Assembly (NCBI GenBank): GCA_009760855.2
Contig: WPIO01000019.1
Location: forward strand, 3,037,501 to 3,101,500
From: Cristatella mucedo
Lineage: Eukaryota > Bryozoa > Phylactolaemata > Cristatellidae
Reading direction: 5' to 3'
DNA: 64,000 nt
The translations under genes and the position numbers were made by a program. Shown one piece after another: positions 10,328-21,726 of the stretch; position 1 is the first letter of the stretch; each line of letters begins with the position of its first letter. The notes below the pieces were generated by a model. That model had not been told where the DNA came from. It ran no database searches and was given only the letters and a program-made list of their open reading frames with translations.

Positions 10328-12378
10328 GAAACTCTACTCATGTCTGCATTCCTAAGTAGGTCGTTGTATACCCGAAGCAATGCTGACTCTGTGGAGTGAT
10401 TAGCTCTAAAGCCAGACTGGAACTTACTAGAAAGGTTTGAAGTTTCGATATATGAGTTCAACTGGTCTGCCACGACCCGTTCCAGTGTCTTTGATAGGAA
10501 TGGTAGAAGGGAGACTGGGCGGTAGCTGCTTAATTTCTCTTGGTCTAGTGTCGCTTTCTTGAGAAGTGGCCTGACTACAGCTTTATTGAAAGGTGCTGGG
10601 ACATGACCTGGGGCTAACGACATATTAAAGATGTTCGTTATGCATGGCAGCAGCAGATCAATGCAACGGAGGAGCAGGACAGTGGGAATAGGGTCCAGAG
10701 GACTTGTTTTCTTCTTTGATTGGGATACGAACTTCAAGACTAGATCACTAGTGACCTGCTTAAATGTAAACATTGAGGTGCAGCCAGGAATCGGGAAACA
10801 GCATTCTAGTGGGGATGTTGTCATCGCAGGGATGGACTCCCTGATCTTCTGCGCAAAGAATCGAGAGAAGCGATCGGCTAGATCATCACAAGGATCATCA
10901 GGTAAGGAGCTAATCTGGGAGCGGTTGAGGAGACTGTTGATCGTCGACATCAGCATTTTTGGAGTGTGCATCTGTGATTCAACAATGTTTTTATAGAAGC
11001 TAGACTTGGCCTTTACTAGGATCGATTGGTACGAAATACAGTCATCTTCATATGTCTGTCGATGTCAGTCCTGATCTTTTGTATGCTTTTTCAAGCTTGC
11101 GCTTAGTAGACCTGGCTAGTTTAATGTCTGTGGTAAACCATAGGCCCTCTGGGCGGGGGCGCACAGTATGCTTTGTCAGAGGTGCAAACTCGTCGAGCGT
11201 GTCAGCTAGTGTCGTGTTGTAGCTATCTACCAATGATGACAGATCGGAAGGGGGATTGAGCAGCATAGGTAAAGCGGATATTCTCGCACGGGCAGCATCG
11301 ATGTCAAGGGTCTAGAGGTTTCGCGATTCACATGTTATTTTAGAGGAGGAGGTGGGCACACACTGTTGATTGAATGAGATCTGCGTGGGGTCAGATAAGC
11401 AGGATTTGGTAATAATTGGTAATGACAAAGTGCAGTTATATGAGAAAATTTGGTCGAGTGTGTGACCCTTGATGTGGGTAGGGCCATGCACATGAGTCAC
11501 AAGAGACAATGAGTCAGTCAATGCACAAAATTTGGTGATAAAAGCGTCAGATAAGTTATCAAAGTGAGCGTTGAAATCACCCATAACGAGGAAGGATCGA
11601 TTTCTTGCACACAGAATGGAAATGAGATCAGAAAAATCTAAGATAAAGGAGGATTTGGTACGTTGTGAGCGATAGACTACTGCCTCTATCGATAGCTTCT
11701 TTTTGGATGAGACCAAGACAATTGATTCAAAGGACTGCTTCGAGGGTACTACAAATGGCTTGACGTTGAATTTTGAGCGCACGATAATAGCAACTCCATC
11801 TCAAGTTTTGATTGATCTAGGGGTGTGAAAGAACGAGAAATCAGATAGAATAGCGTCTTTAATTGTCGGGCAGTTTATCAATTTCAGCCAAGTTTCAGTT
11901 AGGGCGAGCAGGTTGATACCATTTTCAGAAAAAAGGTCGCTTATTACCAGAGGCTTATTGCACATTGAGCAAGGATTCTAAAGGCAAGCGTTAAGTCTGG
12001 CCGATCGAGTTACGACAGGCCTGATAAACACTGAGTTAGAGAGATTCACAGTGAAGCATGTGGGGAGCGTGCTGAGCGGTTCAAGACGGTTCAAGATAGG
12101 AGTACCAAACGAGCGGGTACTCAGCTCGCAGTTCCCGCCCAACGAGTGGCTTCTGACCTGGCGGTTCGGGCCACCGCGGCGGCTACCGGGTGCTTTTCTT
12201 TTGTTAATGCATTGTTCATGAATCTTAGCAGCAACATTAATATCTAGGAATGCATTTGATCTACTATGACGAAGGGGTAACAGCTGCTGACGATCATAAC
12301 TAACATGCAGGTTACTAGCCGCCAGCGCATCAAAGGCAGCAGCCAGCGTGGAAGACCCAGCAGCCCGAAGCGATATGC

Positions 12379-12430
12379 ATTTACAGCGAGGATTCCAAAG
12401 ACGAGCGTTATGTTGAGCCGCCGGAGTTAT
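12379..12430 (-). mobile_element. Remainder of LINE copy A2 beyond A3
   Basis: GCGAGGATTCCAAAGACGAG continues the endonuclease start that stops at 7290. It then reads through GCCGCCGGAGTTATAAATAG, which is reproduced in inverted orientation at 40140-40190. This shows that A3 split A2 and that A2 abuts the Polinton-associated block in both copies. Confidence 0.7.
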
Positions 12431-13030
12431 AAATAGAGTTTTATATGGAGATTATATGTCAGAAGATAATGGAAAATGGGTTGAAGGTATTAAATTTATA
12501 TGACATAGTTCACCATTGATTAAACTAATACAATTTATGTTTATATAGCATTAAGATAAAATGCTGTCTAGAAACTATCTTGCTATGAAAGGAACACTGA
12601 ATATGGATGGGAATAATTTAACTAATTCTTCAATTACTATTGACTATTTAGAGAGTCATAATTTTTTAAGATATATATTATCCATAAAAATCATATTTTT
12701 ACAAGTATGATTTTTATGGATAATATATATCTTAAAAAATTCTGATCAAGTAATTACAAAGAAAATATCAGCTAATTTTAAAAAAATGTGTTAATCTTTC
12801 ATACACAATTCGAGGTAGTGCCGCAACAAATAAGCTTCTGCTTAGATACTACAGCAAAAGGTGAAGAGATGCTGAAATAATAGGCCATGATGGCACGCAA
12901 ACTAGGTAAGGTGGTTGCATTTTATGACCTCGGTTCCGGAGTCGTGGATTTGAATCTGGCAATAGGCGATCCTTTATTTTCAGAGCGAGTGGTGGTGATG
13001 GCCGTAAAGGCTCTTCAGTCTAACAAATAG
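12430..13030. repeat. Polinton-associated flank with hairpin and SINE-like repeat
   Basis: This AT-rich block is an inverted, diverged duplicate of 39571-40140; both contain ATATATTATCC and the CTATCTTGCTA.GAAAGGAACACTG-type stretch. It holds a perfect hairpin at 12660-12741, and at 12885-13025 a SINE-like repeat with GTGGATTTGAATC as its B-box-like segment. A frame through this repeat reads VVAFYDLGSGVVDLNLAIGD, and a similar reading is possible in the copies at 5433 and 39571. The conserved reading may nevertheless be incidental to a pol III-type head. Confidence 0.6.
12660..12741. repeat. Perfect 36-bp-arm hairpin
   Basis: Positions 12660-12695 and 12706-12741 are exact reverse complements (36 nt each) around a 10-nt loop, TTTTTACAAG. 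The related inverted copy near 39885-39905 has only one arm. The hairpin therefore arose after the duplication, by template switching or by an inverted local duplication. Confidence 0.9.
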
Positions 13031-13174
13031 ATGAACACCTAGTTAGTAGGCGTACTGAATACCTGCACAATACCTGTCAGAATAAGTGATTTCTTTTTAT
13101 TTTCTTCTTCTTCTGTAATCATGCTACTTATTTTCACTGAGCACTCCAGTAGTTTATCAGTGATATCACGATTG

Positions 13175-13330
13175 TTATAGAAACAGATTTATGCACGAGC
13201 TATTAAAATCAGGAACTAACCTATCCATATAGTGCTTAACTATTCGATAATCAACGTTCATCCCTTTGTAAAGACAAATTCTTACTGCAATTTCATGAGA
13301 TTTTTGTACAACTGAGAAGTCTTTACAAAT
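13175..13330 (-). pseudogene. Small conserved Polinton-associated ORF (ORF3), copy P1
   Basis: The minus-strand frame contains AVRICLYKGMN followed by RIVKHYMDRLVPDFNSS, and ends at a stop at 13175. The last ORF in the window (from 63877) has AVKICLQKIKG, RIVEHSLDKLIPDIDSS in the same order, and 36458 onward has VPDFNSTCINKS. The similarity across three loci indicates a real gene of unknown function located after the acidic ORF. In this copy the frame is joined to the acidic ORF by frame disruption, so the start cannot be set. Confidence 0.5.
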
Positions 13331-13384
13331 CCACTGTAATATTGTATTAGAAAATTTAATCTTAAAACTCTGAACGTCGAGTTT

Positions 13385-13621
13385 TACTTGTGCACTTTTC
13401 ATGTGCAATATATTTCTCCTCGCATTTACCTTCATCTTTATCTTCATCGCTTTTGTTTTCTTCACACTTATCGTTACAGTCACCTTCATTAGACGGATAA
13501 TCAAAATCGCTTGACAATTGATATTCTTTTCATCTACTGAATGACTATCCTCAGATGCAAGGCTGATAGAGTCAGATTCGTGAACAATGCCGTTGTCAGA
13601 CATTTTGTATCCTCTATACAA
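13385..13621 (-). pseudogene. Acidic Ser/Asp/Glu-rich ORF, copy P1 (frameshifted)
   Basis: It starts MSDN just downstream of the polymerase remnant and reads HESDSISLASEDSHS. A one-base shift then moves the acidic reading (SDEDKDEGKCEEK) into another frame. The position directly after the polymerase and the composition match the intact 63024-63326 ORF of copy P3. A DNA-mimic, scaffold or transcription role would be speculation. Confidence 0.5.
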
Positions 13622-13624
13622 TGT

Positions 13625-14664
13625 AAATTTTCTTTTTAAAATAATTATTATAATGATTTACATATGTGTTTTGAGTTTCTTTAATTCGATGGTGTCCATA
13701 GGCCAAAGTATAAATCAAATTTATTAAAAAGTATCTTTTTCTATCAAATTTTGATACAGTTGTTCTGCTTAACCATATATATCCTATGATTCTTAACTTG
13801 TATTTTAAACTGTTCATTGAGTATAGATTATCTTCAGCTCTCAGACATTTCAAATAATTAAAGTGTGACAAAGTTTTCCTTAACAACCGACCTGGTTACA
13901 CCCTAATTTTTTATTGCATGTGACTCTTCAACTAGCATTTCATTCCTACATGAAGTTCTTTAGGACATTGAATTTCAACATCGAGAACAAATCCTTTATG
14001 AGAAAGCACGACGAAGAAGCATTATTGATTCAAAAGCACTTCTCCACTGTGCTCTATGGAACAAACTTAAAACTCCCAACGGTAATTGTTGTTTAATTGC
14101 CCATCCAATAAAAATGTGTACCATGCAGCTAACCAAGTAACGAAGACTTGCCTTTTTCTTTATCAAATCCATTTTAGTGCTCATTGCTAGCCCTTGCATA
14201 ACGCTCAGAAAACCTGTGTCATTTCTACATTTATTTTGCACTCAAAGAACTCATACTTGTCTACTTCTGTAAGTAATTCCAGCATAACAGTAGTAAACGT
14301 AAGACCAATGGTCCAGGTCACTTGAGGAGTATTCATAATCTTTGCAGAATCAATTGATAACTCAAGTAAATTCATTCCCTAAATTCCTTATAAACGTCTG
14401 CAAGTAATAAGACATCTAACTTTAGCTGTAGTTCCCGATACTGACCGAGATTGCTATTTCTGAAAGAATTACATGCATTTACTGCATGATTATAGCTTTC
14501 TTGACTATCTCTTGATAAATTAGAGTTGAACTTGTCTTTGCTTGGAATTTCAGTTCCATTAAGTCCATTGTATCCATCCATGAACTCATATGGGTATAGT
14601 CGTTTCTTCGCTATTAGAGAGAAATCAAAATCAGAAAAACAGAAAAGGCGGTTGATCAACGGAT
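13625..14664 (-). pseudogene. Polinton-type DNA polymerase B fragment, copy P1 (internally deleted)
   Basis: Minus-strand remains of a protein-primed family B DNA polymerase of the Polinton/Maverick or adintovirus kind. The segment at 14372-14659 reads KKRLYPYEFMDGYNGL and QLKLDVLLLADVYKEF; the latter is the third exonuclease region. At 13996-14241 comes GWAIKQQ, part of palm motif A. The sequence then jumps to the C-terminal segment at 13614-13886, with YTLAYGHHRIK. Motifs B and C of the palm, present in copy P3, are absent. Further stops and frameshifts occur. At 14664 it is cut by a LINE-B fragment. The product could not polymerise DNA. Confidence 0.8.
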
Positions 14665-14963
14665 ACAGAGCAAAGTTCTTATGCTAACCCACAAGGCCCG
14701 TCACGGCTTGGCTCCTCCATACCTAGCTGAACTGCTGCACCAGTTTCAGCCTCTTCGTGCCGTCGGGTCATGTATGGACGATAAATTAGCTGTTTCATTC
14801 CTCCACTTAAAGACCGTAGGCGGCAGAAGCTTTTGCTCTGCATGTCCTAGACTGTGGAACTCGCTTCCACAATTCTTAAGCAACGACAACTACTCTCCTG
14901 CTGCCGACTATGGCTCAACCTTATCAGCGGTCCTGAGCTGCTACTTCCATGCTACTCACTACC
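14665..14963 (+). mobile_element. LINE-B 3' fragment (C-terminal coding end)
   Basis: The frame reads LTHKARHGLAPPYLAELLHQF and later GPRLWNSLP-like wording, the end of the ORF2 protein of a second CR1/L2-type LINE. It matches fragments at 50895-51320 (-), 57530-57665 (+) and 63390-63872 (-). The match ends near 14963. Positions 14964-15010 are unassigned and may belong to the Gypsy LTR. Confidence 0.75.
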
Positions 14964-15009
14964 TCACTCACCTTCCATTAGGAAGGAAAGGAATCATCTC
15001 GGGGAGAAG

Positions 15010-15322
15010 AGGTAAATAGTCTTGCCAGCTTGCCGTTGAGCGACTGAATAGCTCTCAAGGCAGCCATGCCCACCTGCGAACGAACGTCACCTTCTCCTCA
15101 GCGTGCATATCACCCCGGGCAGCACGACCCGGCCTGCTCATCAGGAGCAATTATGCTCCGACATCTACATCTGTAGTTGTTGGTGTAATGATAAGACGAG
15201 CACAACGAACAGACCACGTTTATTGGCAACCATCTTCTGTCGACTCCAGGACCGCACCGTGAGCCAGGCTTCTCCTAATTGGTCACGTTGTTTCGGTTCC
15301 GCCCGATAGTTCGGTTATCACA
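15010..15322 (-). repeat. Probable Ty3/Gypsy 3' LTR (edge inferred)
   Basis: On the minus strand, ATTTGGAGGGAAGG (15323-15336) is a good polypurine tract and is followed immediately by TGTGATAACC, a typical LTR start, at 15322. The far LTR end was not located because no second LTR is present in the window; about 15010 is a guess. Confidence 0.5.
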
Positions 15323-15352
15323 CCTTCCCTCCAAATAGAAACTGTCTCATTT

Positions 15353-15784
15353 TCAAAGATCTAGCCTTCGGACTGGCTTTACCAGCCTGCCAGACCTTGT
15401 TGTCGTTTGACCTTGAGAGGTGTGCATCTCATCGGCAATACTTGGAGACTGATCTTGAACTGCAGGTGTAGGCTTCGGTAGATGTAGGGAACTGCCAGGA
15501 TATTCGCTGTTAGTGATCTGTGGATCGGTGTCAATCGGTCGAAGATGCCTTCTGTTCCGCCGAAGAGTGCTGCCATTGTCAGTCTGCACGACAAACGACC
15601 GAGGTGTACTTGCCTGAGCTGTCACCGTTGCATGTGTGCTCCAGCTGTTTTCACCATCAGTGCGCACTAATACCGGTTGGTCGGGTTGAAGAGATTGAAC
15701 TGGGCGAGCAGAATGATGGCGATCATGGTAGTGCTGTTGAAGCTCTATTGCACGGTCGTCGTTGAGTTGCACCTTTTCCTGATC
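15353..15784 (-). pseudogene. Ty3/Gypsy polyprotein C-terminal end (integrase tail)
   Basis: The minus-strand frame ends ...TTTRSGRLVKPVRRLDL and stops at 15353, just before the polypurine tract. Upstream it has QQHYHDRHHSARPVQSLQPD, then VLVRTDGE and FVVQTDNGSTLRRNRRHLR. These are the usual C-terminal integrase and tail signatures of Ty3/Gypsy elements from aquatic and other invertebrates. Only about 140 codons remain. At 15785 the frame passes without a stop into antisense LINE-A sequence, so the start of the long open frame (to 15919) is an artefact of fusion. No reverse transcriptase or integrase catalytic core is present. Confidence 0.8.
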
Positions 15785-16015
15785 TCCTTTTCTTTCCAAC
15801 AGTTTACCAATACCTCGTACAAACCCCCAATTTTTTGGAGACCGTGCATTTAGTTCGTATGCTCCCAAAGCCTGGAACTCTCTCCCGACTGGCGTCAGAA
15901 CGTCCCCTGACTCGACCACATTTAGAAAGAAATAATAACACCTTTTTCGGACAGCATTAAGTGGGTCCGTGTGATTCGTCCTTCATGTGCTCCTGCGTGC
16001 TGACGCTGTGCATGC
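15785..16015 (+). mobile_element. LINE-A 3' fragment A4
   Basis: Sense-strand LINE-A C-terminal coding DNA: the reverse of this stretch reads like the antisense of the 23.6-23.75 kb region, with marker CGTATGCTCCCAAAGCCTGG. It is one of the few plus-oriented LINE-A pieces and is cut on its 5' side by the Gypsy fragment. Confidence 0.75.
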
Positions 16016-19000
16016 AGCCACTTACAACACTTGCGAAACCGATTTCAGAGCATTTTGCATCAGATTGCACATTAATTGTCAACAATACACGGCAATTGGT
16101 AGCAATGGCAGGGAGCAATACGAAATCCGTGGCAAATCAACAAGAGATCGGCTGCACCAAGCTCCAATTCTCATTCCACGTAACACCTTACTGCTCGAGC
16201 ACATACTTGCAACCAGCTCCGACCGTTCAATCTTGAGCAATGCATGGCAACAGGCGGCGGTGGCCCGAGCAAATACGGCAATCCATTGTGGTCTATCGCA
16301 AATTATTGGAAAGTGACTGGGCCAAGATCAAATATGTCTTACCTGTCACAGCCCACAGTGTTGAAAGTGCAATTAAATCTATTTAACCAATCGAGCACGT
16401 AAAATCGCGAGCACTGAACAGCAATCGACAGCAATGTCCTAGGCCGATACCCACATTCCCGGCGAATTGAAGAGAAACTGGCAGCCCAGAAGCCTCAGTT
16501 GTCATTACATCTTGCGTTCCCCTGCATCTAATTAAAACCATGGAACTTTCAAAATGCTTTGTTTGGAAACTGTCAGTAATGCATGGCAATCAACAGCAAT
16601 AGTAGGAACCGATAGCGAAATCCGGGGAGAATTGACAAAATTAGCTGCAATAAACTGCAACTCTCATTCCACGTAACATGTATAGGTGTTCCCGCATAAT
16701 TTTCACCCACGGTACGCGTTCAATCGACGGCAACCCACGGCAATCGACGGCAATGGTCCGAGGAAATACGCCAATCCATAACGGACAGGTACAACTGCAC
16801 TGACAGTTGCTGAGAGAAGCTCCAAATTTTCTTGCGTATTGCACTGCACTGCATTAAAAGTGAAGCCACATCCTTTTATTCAATCAACAAAGGCACAATC
16901 GAGGTCATTGCATGGCAATTGACAGCAATAGCCCAGGCTCTGCATCAATGTGGTTCAAATTGGCTGAAAATTTGGCTGTTTGAATTTGTAATCGTCCTAC
17001 TACATAACCCTCACTGTGGGGTATTGTACGTATTCTAGTCGTTTTTCGGCTGGTTGCTGTACTTTGACTCACTGGCCCGGGCAGTTCCAGTCGATTGCAG
17101 TGCATTGCTGCAGAATGGCCGAGGCAATCACAGTGAAGTTATGCGAGTACACAATGACCGACGAGTAGAGCAGCATACAATCATAATTAGAGCTTCTAGT
17201 GTACGCGTTCTGGTCGCTGTGTAGCTGATTGCAGCGGATTTCGGTTGATTTGAGTTGGATTGAGGTATTGGACCGGGTCGTTGCAGTCGATTGCAATTCC
17301 TTGCATGAGAACGCGTGTGCACAATTGAGCGAAATCTTGTGGATGCACTTTGAACTGAGTCTAGTCCTATATGCAATGTCACTTAGAACTTCGCGATGGC
17401 GATTTGAAGATGATTTGCAGTGAAATGGAGTAGATTGAGGTAGTTTTCCAGGTCATTTCAGGCGATTGCCGCCCATTACCAAAGTGCGAGGCTGCACAAT
17501 TTTCTTTATTTTACGTGGTTGTGCACATAGCACGGTGCACTTTAATATGCAATAAGAACTAGAGCTCGGCTCACTGTATATCGATTTTGTATGCGGTGGA
17601 TTCTGTGGATTGAAGTGGATTGCCGTATTGGCCCGGTCTACAGCAGTCGCTTGCAGCACATTGAACTAGAACGGCCGTGCCAATGCAAGTGAAATTACTT
17701 TAAAGCGATTGTTGCAGAGTGTGCTGTCATAGGCAATCAAAAAGGAGCTTTTTGATCGTGATTTCTTTCGCTGCAAGTTGGAATGCAGTGGATTGCGGTA
17801 TTGGCCTGGGCCACTGCAATCTTATTTCAGTGGACCTGGTAAAAACGTGTGAGCGGAATCCCGCGGAGTTTTCAGTGTACATTGTGCGTTTAGTGTAGTT
17901 TGATATCCTAGACTTTTTGGAGCTATTCGCAGAAGATTTGGGTTGGATTTGACGAGCACTAGAATGGATTGCTGTGGACTGCTGTACTGGCGTCCGGTGA
18001 AGAAGCTCATTTGCATAAGGGCTCATGCCCAAAGCGGCACAAAATTTAGAGGATGAATACAATTGGACGTGTACCACAATTTCAGCGAAAAATTCTAGCT
18101 CGGCAATGCTTACGTCTGGTCGTTGCTAAACTAATTAGAGTGGATTGCGGTGGATTGTGGTAATTCGTCGAACCCGTCTCTGTGCTCTAATGGGTTCGAC
18201 GAATTACCGCAATTTACTCTGATTAGTCTACCATCGACTAGACAGTAGCCTTACCGAGCTCTGATTTTGCACTGATATTGTAGTACCTTTTCGATTGTAT
18301 CTATTCACCGGGTTTCACGTCGCTTCACTAACACACACTTATGCAAATGACCTTTCATGCTGGACACCTGTACCAGCAATCCACTGCAATCTATTCTAAT
18401 TCCCATAAAATTAACACAAAGAAGCTGCACACAGCACCAAAACGTTTGAAATATCAAACTAAGCTGCGCTTACAAAGTACTCGGAGAATTTCGCGAGATT
18501 CCGCTCTCGCGTTCTCACGAAATCCACGGAAATGATATTTCGGTGGCCAAGGCCAATACCACAATCCACCGCAATCCACTGCATTCCACCGCTCACGGAA
18601 GAAATGTTGTTTGAAAAGCTCATTTTTTTATTGCATATGACAACACTCTCTGCAAAAATTGCACTTGAAAAATTGCAATTGCATTGGAACGGCCGTTTTC
18701 ATGCAATGTGCTGCAATCGACTGCAGAAGTCCGGGTCAATACGGAAATCCACATCAATCCGCAAAATCTACCACGCAAAAAATCAAAATAGATTTCGCCG
18801 AGCTCCAGTTTGTATTACATATTAAAGTGCACGGTGCCGTATGCACAGCTACGTAAAACAAAACATTATGCATCCTTGCACTGTGGCAATGCTCGGCAAT
18901 CGCCTGAAATGAGTAAGAAACTACCACAATAAACTGTATTCCACAGCAAATCATCCTCAAATCGCCATCGCGAAGCTCTAATTGAGATTAAATATAACGC

Positions 19001-21044
19001 TTGACTCAGTTCAAAGTGCACCACGAAATTTCGCTCTATTACATGAACGCGTTCTCATGAATGAAATGCAATCAACTGCAACGGCCCGATCCCATGCTGC
19101 AAATCACTTAGTCCGCTGCAATCCGCAGCACAGCAACCATAACGCGCAGACACTAGAAGCTCTAATTATGATTTCAAGCTGTTCTACTCATCGGATATTG
19201 TGTGCTCCCATGACTTCACTGTAATTTCCTTGACCATTCTGCTGCAATGCACTGCAATTGACTGCAATTGCCCGGGCCAGTAGTCAATCCACCAAAACCC
19301 GCTGCAAAACTACCAGAAGACGTACACTTTAAGCTCTAATAGTTATTGCATGTTGCTCTAATTTTCCGTTATTGCGTAATCGCTCAATTCAACTGACTGC
19401 AATCGCCTCGACCATTTGGCAGCAATGCACTGCAATTGACTGCAATCGCCCTCGCCAACAAGGCAATCTACAGCAATCCGATGAAAAATGCCCTGAAATC
19501 GGTTTCTCAATGCTCCAATTTTGAATGCATGTTACAAATCACACTAGTTAAAGTCAACCACATCATTTTAAGCAATGGCGCTCGTACAATCTCATGCAAT
19601 GCATTGCAATCTACGGCAACGGCTCGGCTCAAAGCGTAGTATTATTAATCCACTACAATCCGTGGCTAGTCGACGACAAATTGGCTGCACGAAGTGCCAA
19701 TTGTCATCGCATTTCACATTCCGTTGTGCCAAAAGTGAAATCGTTGGACTTTCAAGCTAATTTTGCACGTTAATTTTCAACAATGCACGGTAGTTGACAG
19801 CAAGGGCAGGGACCAATACCGCAATCCATGGCAAATCAACGAGAAATCGGCTTCACCAATCTCTAATTCTCCTTCCACCTAACATCTCACTGCTCTAGCA
19901 CATACTTCCAGTCCTTTCAACCACCTCAGACCGTTCAATCTTGGGCAATGGATATCAATCGACGGCAATTGCACGGACAAATAGGCCAATCCATTACAAT
20001 CCATGGCAAATCACTGGAATGTGACTGGGCCAAGATCAAATGTATCTTACCTGTCACAGCCCACCGTGTTGAAAGTGCAATCACATCCTTTTAACCAATC
20101 GAGCACTTACAATCGCAAGCTTTTTATGGCGACCGGCAGCAACGGCCGGGCCAGTGCCCATATTGGCGGCAGATTGACGAGAACTTGGCAGTGCGAAACC
20201 TCAATTGTCTCGTCATATAAAATTCCGCTGCGTCCAAAGTAAAACCGTGGCATTTTCAAGATGGTTTGCTTGTTTACTGTCAGCAATGCATGGCAATCCA
20301 CAGCAATGGTAGGCTCCGATAGCAAAATCCGTGGAGAATTGACAAGATTGGTTGCAATAAACTGCAACTCTTAATCCACGTAACATTTACCCGTGTGTGC
20401 AAAATTTTCAGTCATTGCACACGTTCAATCGACGGCAACGCACGGCAATCGAAGGCAATGGCCCGGGCAAATTAGCTAATCCATAACGGTCCGTTACAAA
20501 TGGATTGACAGTTGCGAAGAAAAGCTTTAACTGTTCTTGCGTATTGCACTGCACTGCATCAAAAGTACAGCAACATCTTTTTAAACAATCGACAAAGGCA
20601 CAATCGATGGCAATGCACGGCAATTGACGGCAATGACGCGGCCTCTACCGAAATCTGTTTCAAATTCTCCGTAAATTGGCTGTTTAAATCTGTAATTTAC
20701 CTACCACATAACGCTCGCTGTGGATGCACATATTGTCATTTTGCGAACTCAACCTTGGGCAATCGATGGCAATCGATGGCAATCGCCCGAGACAATTCGG
20801 AAATATATGATTGTCTGCTACGATTACAACCAAAGCTGGTGGGAGAACATCCCATCTTACATGCGTATTACAGTGTGCTGTATTAAAAGTGCAACCCCAT
20901 TCGTTCAATCAATCTCAAACGTACCTTCTAGGGCAAGGCATGGCAATTGGAGGCTATTTCCCGGGGAAACATGCCAATCCATATCGGTAATTACAAATGG
21001 ACCGACAGTTACTGAGAGAAGGTCCGACTTTTCTTGCGTATTGC
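16016..21044. repeat. Satellite-like array, about 150-185-bp units
   Basis: The core phrase, variants of GCAATCGACGGCAATGGCCC, recurs with spacings of roughly 150-185 bp: near 19240, 19420, 19595, 19780, 19943, 20117, 20280, 20425, 20605, 20755 and 20930. Units run in one orientation at 16016-17040, in the opposite orientation at 17060-18175, and in the first orientation again from 18176 on. Many short open frames occur here but they are shadows of the repeat. Confidence 0.75.
17060..19290. repeat. 2.2-kb palindrome within the satellite
   Basis: The left arm 17060-18175 and right arm 18176-19290 are diverged reverse complements. For example, GAGCTTCTAGTGTACGCG on the left matches CGCAGACACTAGAAGCTC on the right, and TAGAGCTCGGCT matches the GAGCTCCAGTTT neighbourhood. 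The centre is a perfect 17-nt stem (18159-18175 and 18192-18208; GGTAATTCGTCGAACCC) with a 16-nt loop. A homologous palindrome lies at 41325-43150. Confidence 0.8.
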
Positions 21045-21726
21045 TGGTTCCAATCAATAACTGGTTCGTGTCAATCAAATACAACTCTACCCAAAGCGCA
21101 TTAAATTGACCACGGGAAATATAAAAATCCATCGTCAAGTATACAAAAAAATGAATTAGAGCCATACAAACATGCTTCGACATAAGCCAAATCATCCAAA
21201 CATGGATCTAGAAATGGTGCCGTGTATGCTAAGTGACACTAAAGACCCCTTTGGTAGCTGTTTCATTGGTAGAAAGAGATTGCTGCCAAGCGTCTCTTTG
21301 GTTAAAGCATCCAGCAAGCAGAATCCAAGCCGCCATGCAAAACCAGAAGCTATAAGAGGCAGGAAGAGCAGTTGCAGAATCGATTGCAAAACACAAGTAA
21401 CCTTTAATTTGTCTTGCATTATTGTGATAAAACAGCATGGTTTAGTACACATCACTCAATTTCTAGAAGCTTTACAGGCTGCTTGTACCCGCTGCATGTC
21501 TCTTTCCTTCTGAATGACTTCTTACTTTGCTTAGACCCAAGTAGCCAAAATGATGCATGAAATAAGGATTATCTGTGCCTTCAAGAGCGATAAATAAAAA
21601 TTAAAGCATCTCTTGGCTTTTCTATAAAGGCACGTGTTACTGACACAGCCAGCTTCAACTTTTTGGCTGCAGAGCCGCAGCTACAGCCTTAGCTGCAGCT
21701 TAGGTGACCTTAGATGACGTTGTACC
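21045..21726 (-). repeat. 3' flank of EF1-alpha pseudogene 2 (duplicated)
   Basis: Homologous to 2760-3399 and 49505-49978. The junction with satellite DNA falls at about 21045, where TACTGGTTCC-type sequence begins, shared with 2760. Probably 3' UTR and downstream DNA. Confidence 0.7.

Larger units (their letters stand above)
7296..12378 (-). mobile_element. LINE-A copy A3, near full length, split by an LTR element
   Basis: Read on the minus strand this copy runs from 5' untranslated DNA (about 12000-12378) through endonuclease (11312-11782, 11048-11266), reverse transcriptase (10333-10971, then 8253-8651) and the C-terminal domain (7498-7902, with RLVCRERRSCHITPLL) to an ATT-type 3' tail at about 7300. 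The RT active site FYADD is visible near 8360. Several stops and frameshifts break the frame, so it is not autonomous now. It is inserted into copy A2: joining 7290 to 12379 restores uninterrupted A2 sequence, and GCACATTGAG versus GCATTTACAG at the two edges may be an eroded target-site duplication. Confidence 0.85.

Noticed and set aside
15353-15919. A 188-codon frame that looks like a single gene
   Set aside because: Its first part is antisense LINE-A and only the rest is Gypsy integrase tail; the join is a transposon junction.
16016-21044. Many frames of 60-130 codons in the satellite, for example 20512-20886 and 20720-21109
   Set aside because: They overlap one another on both strands, follow the repeat period and are not conserved between satellite units.
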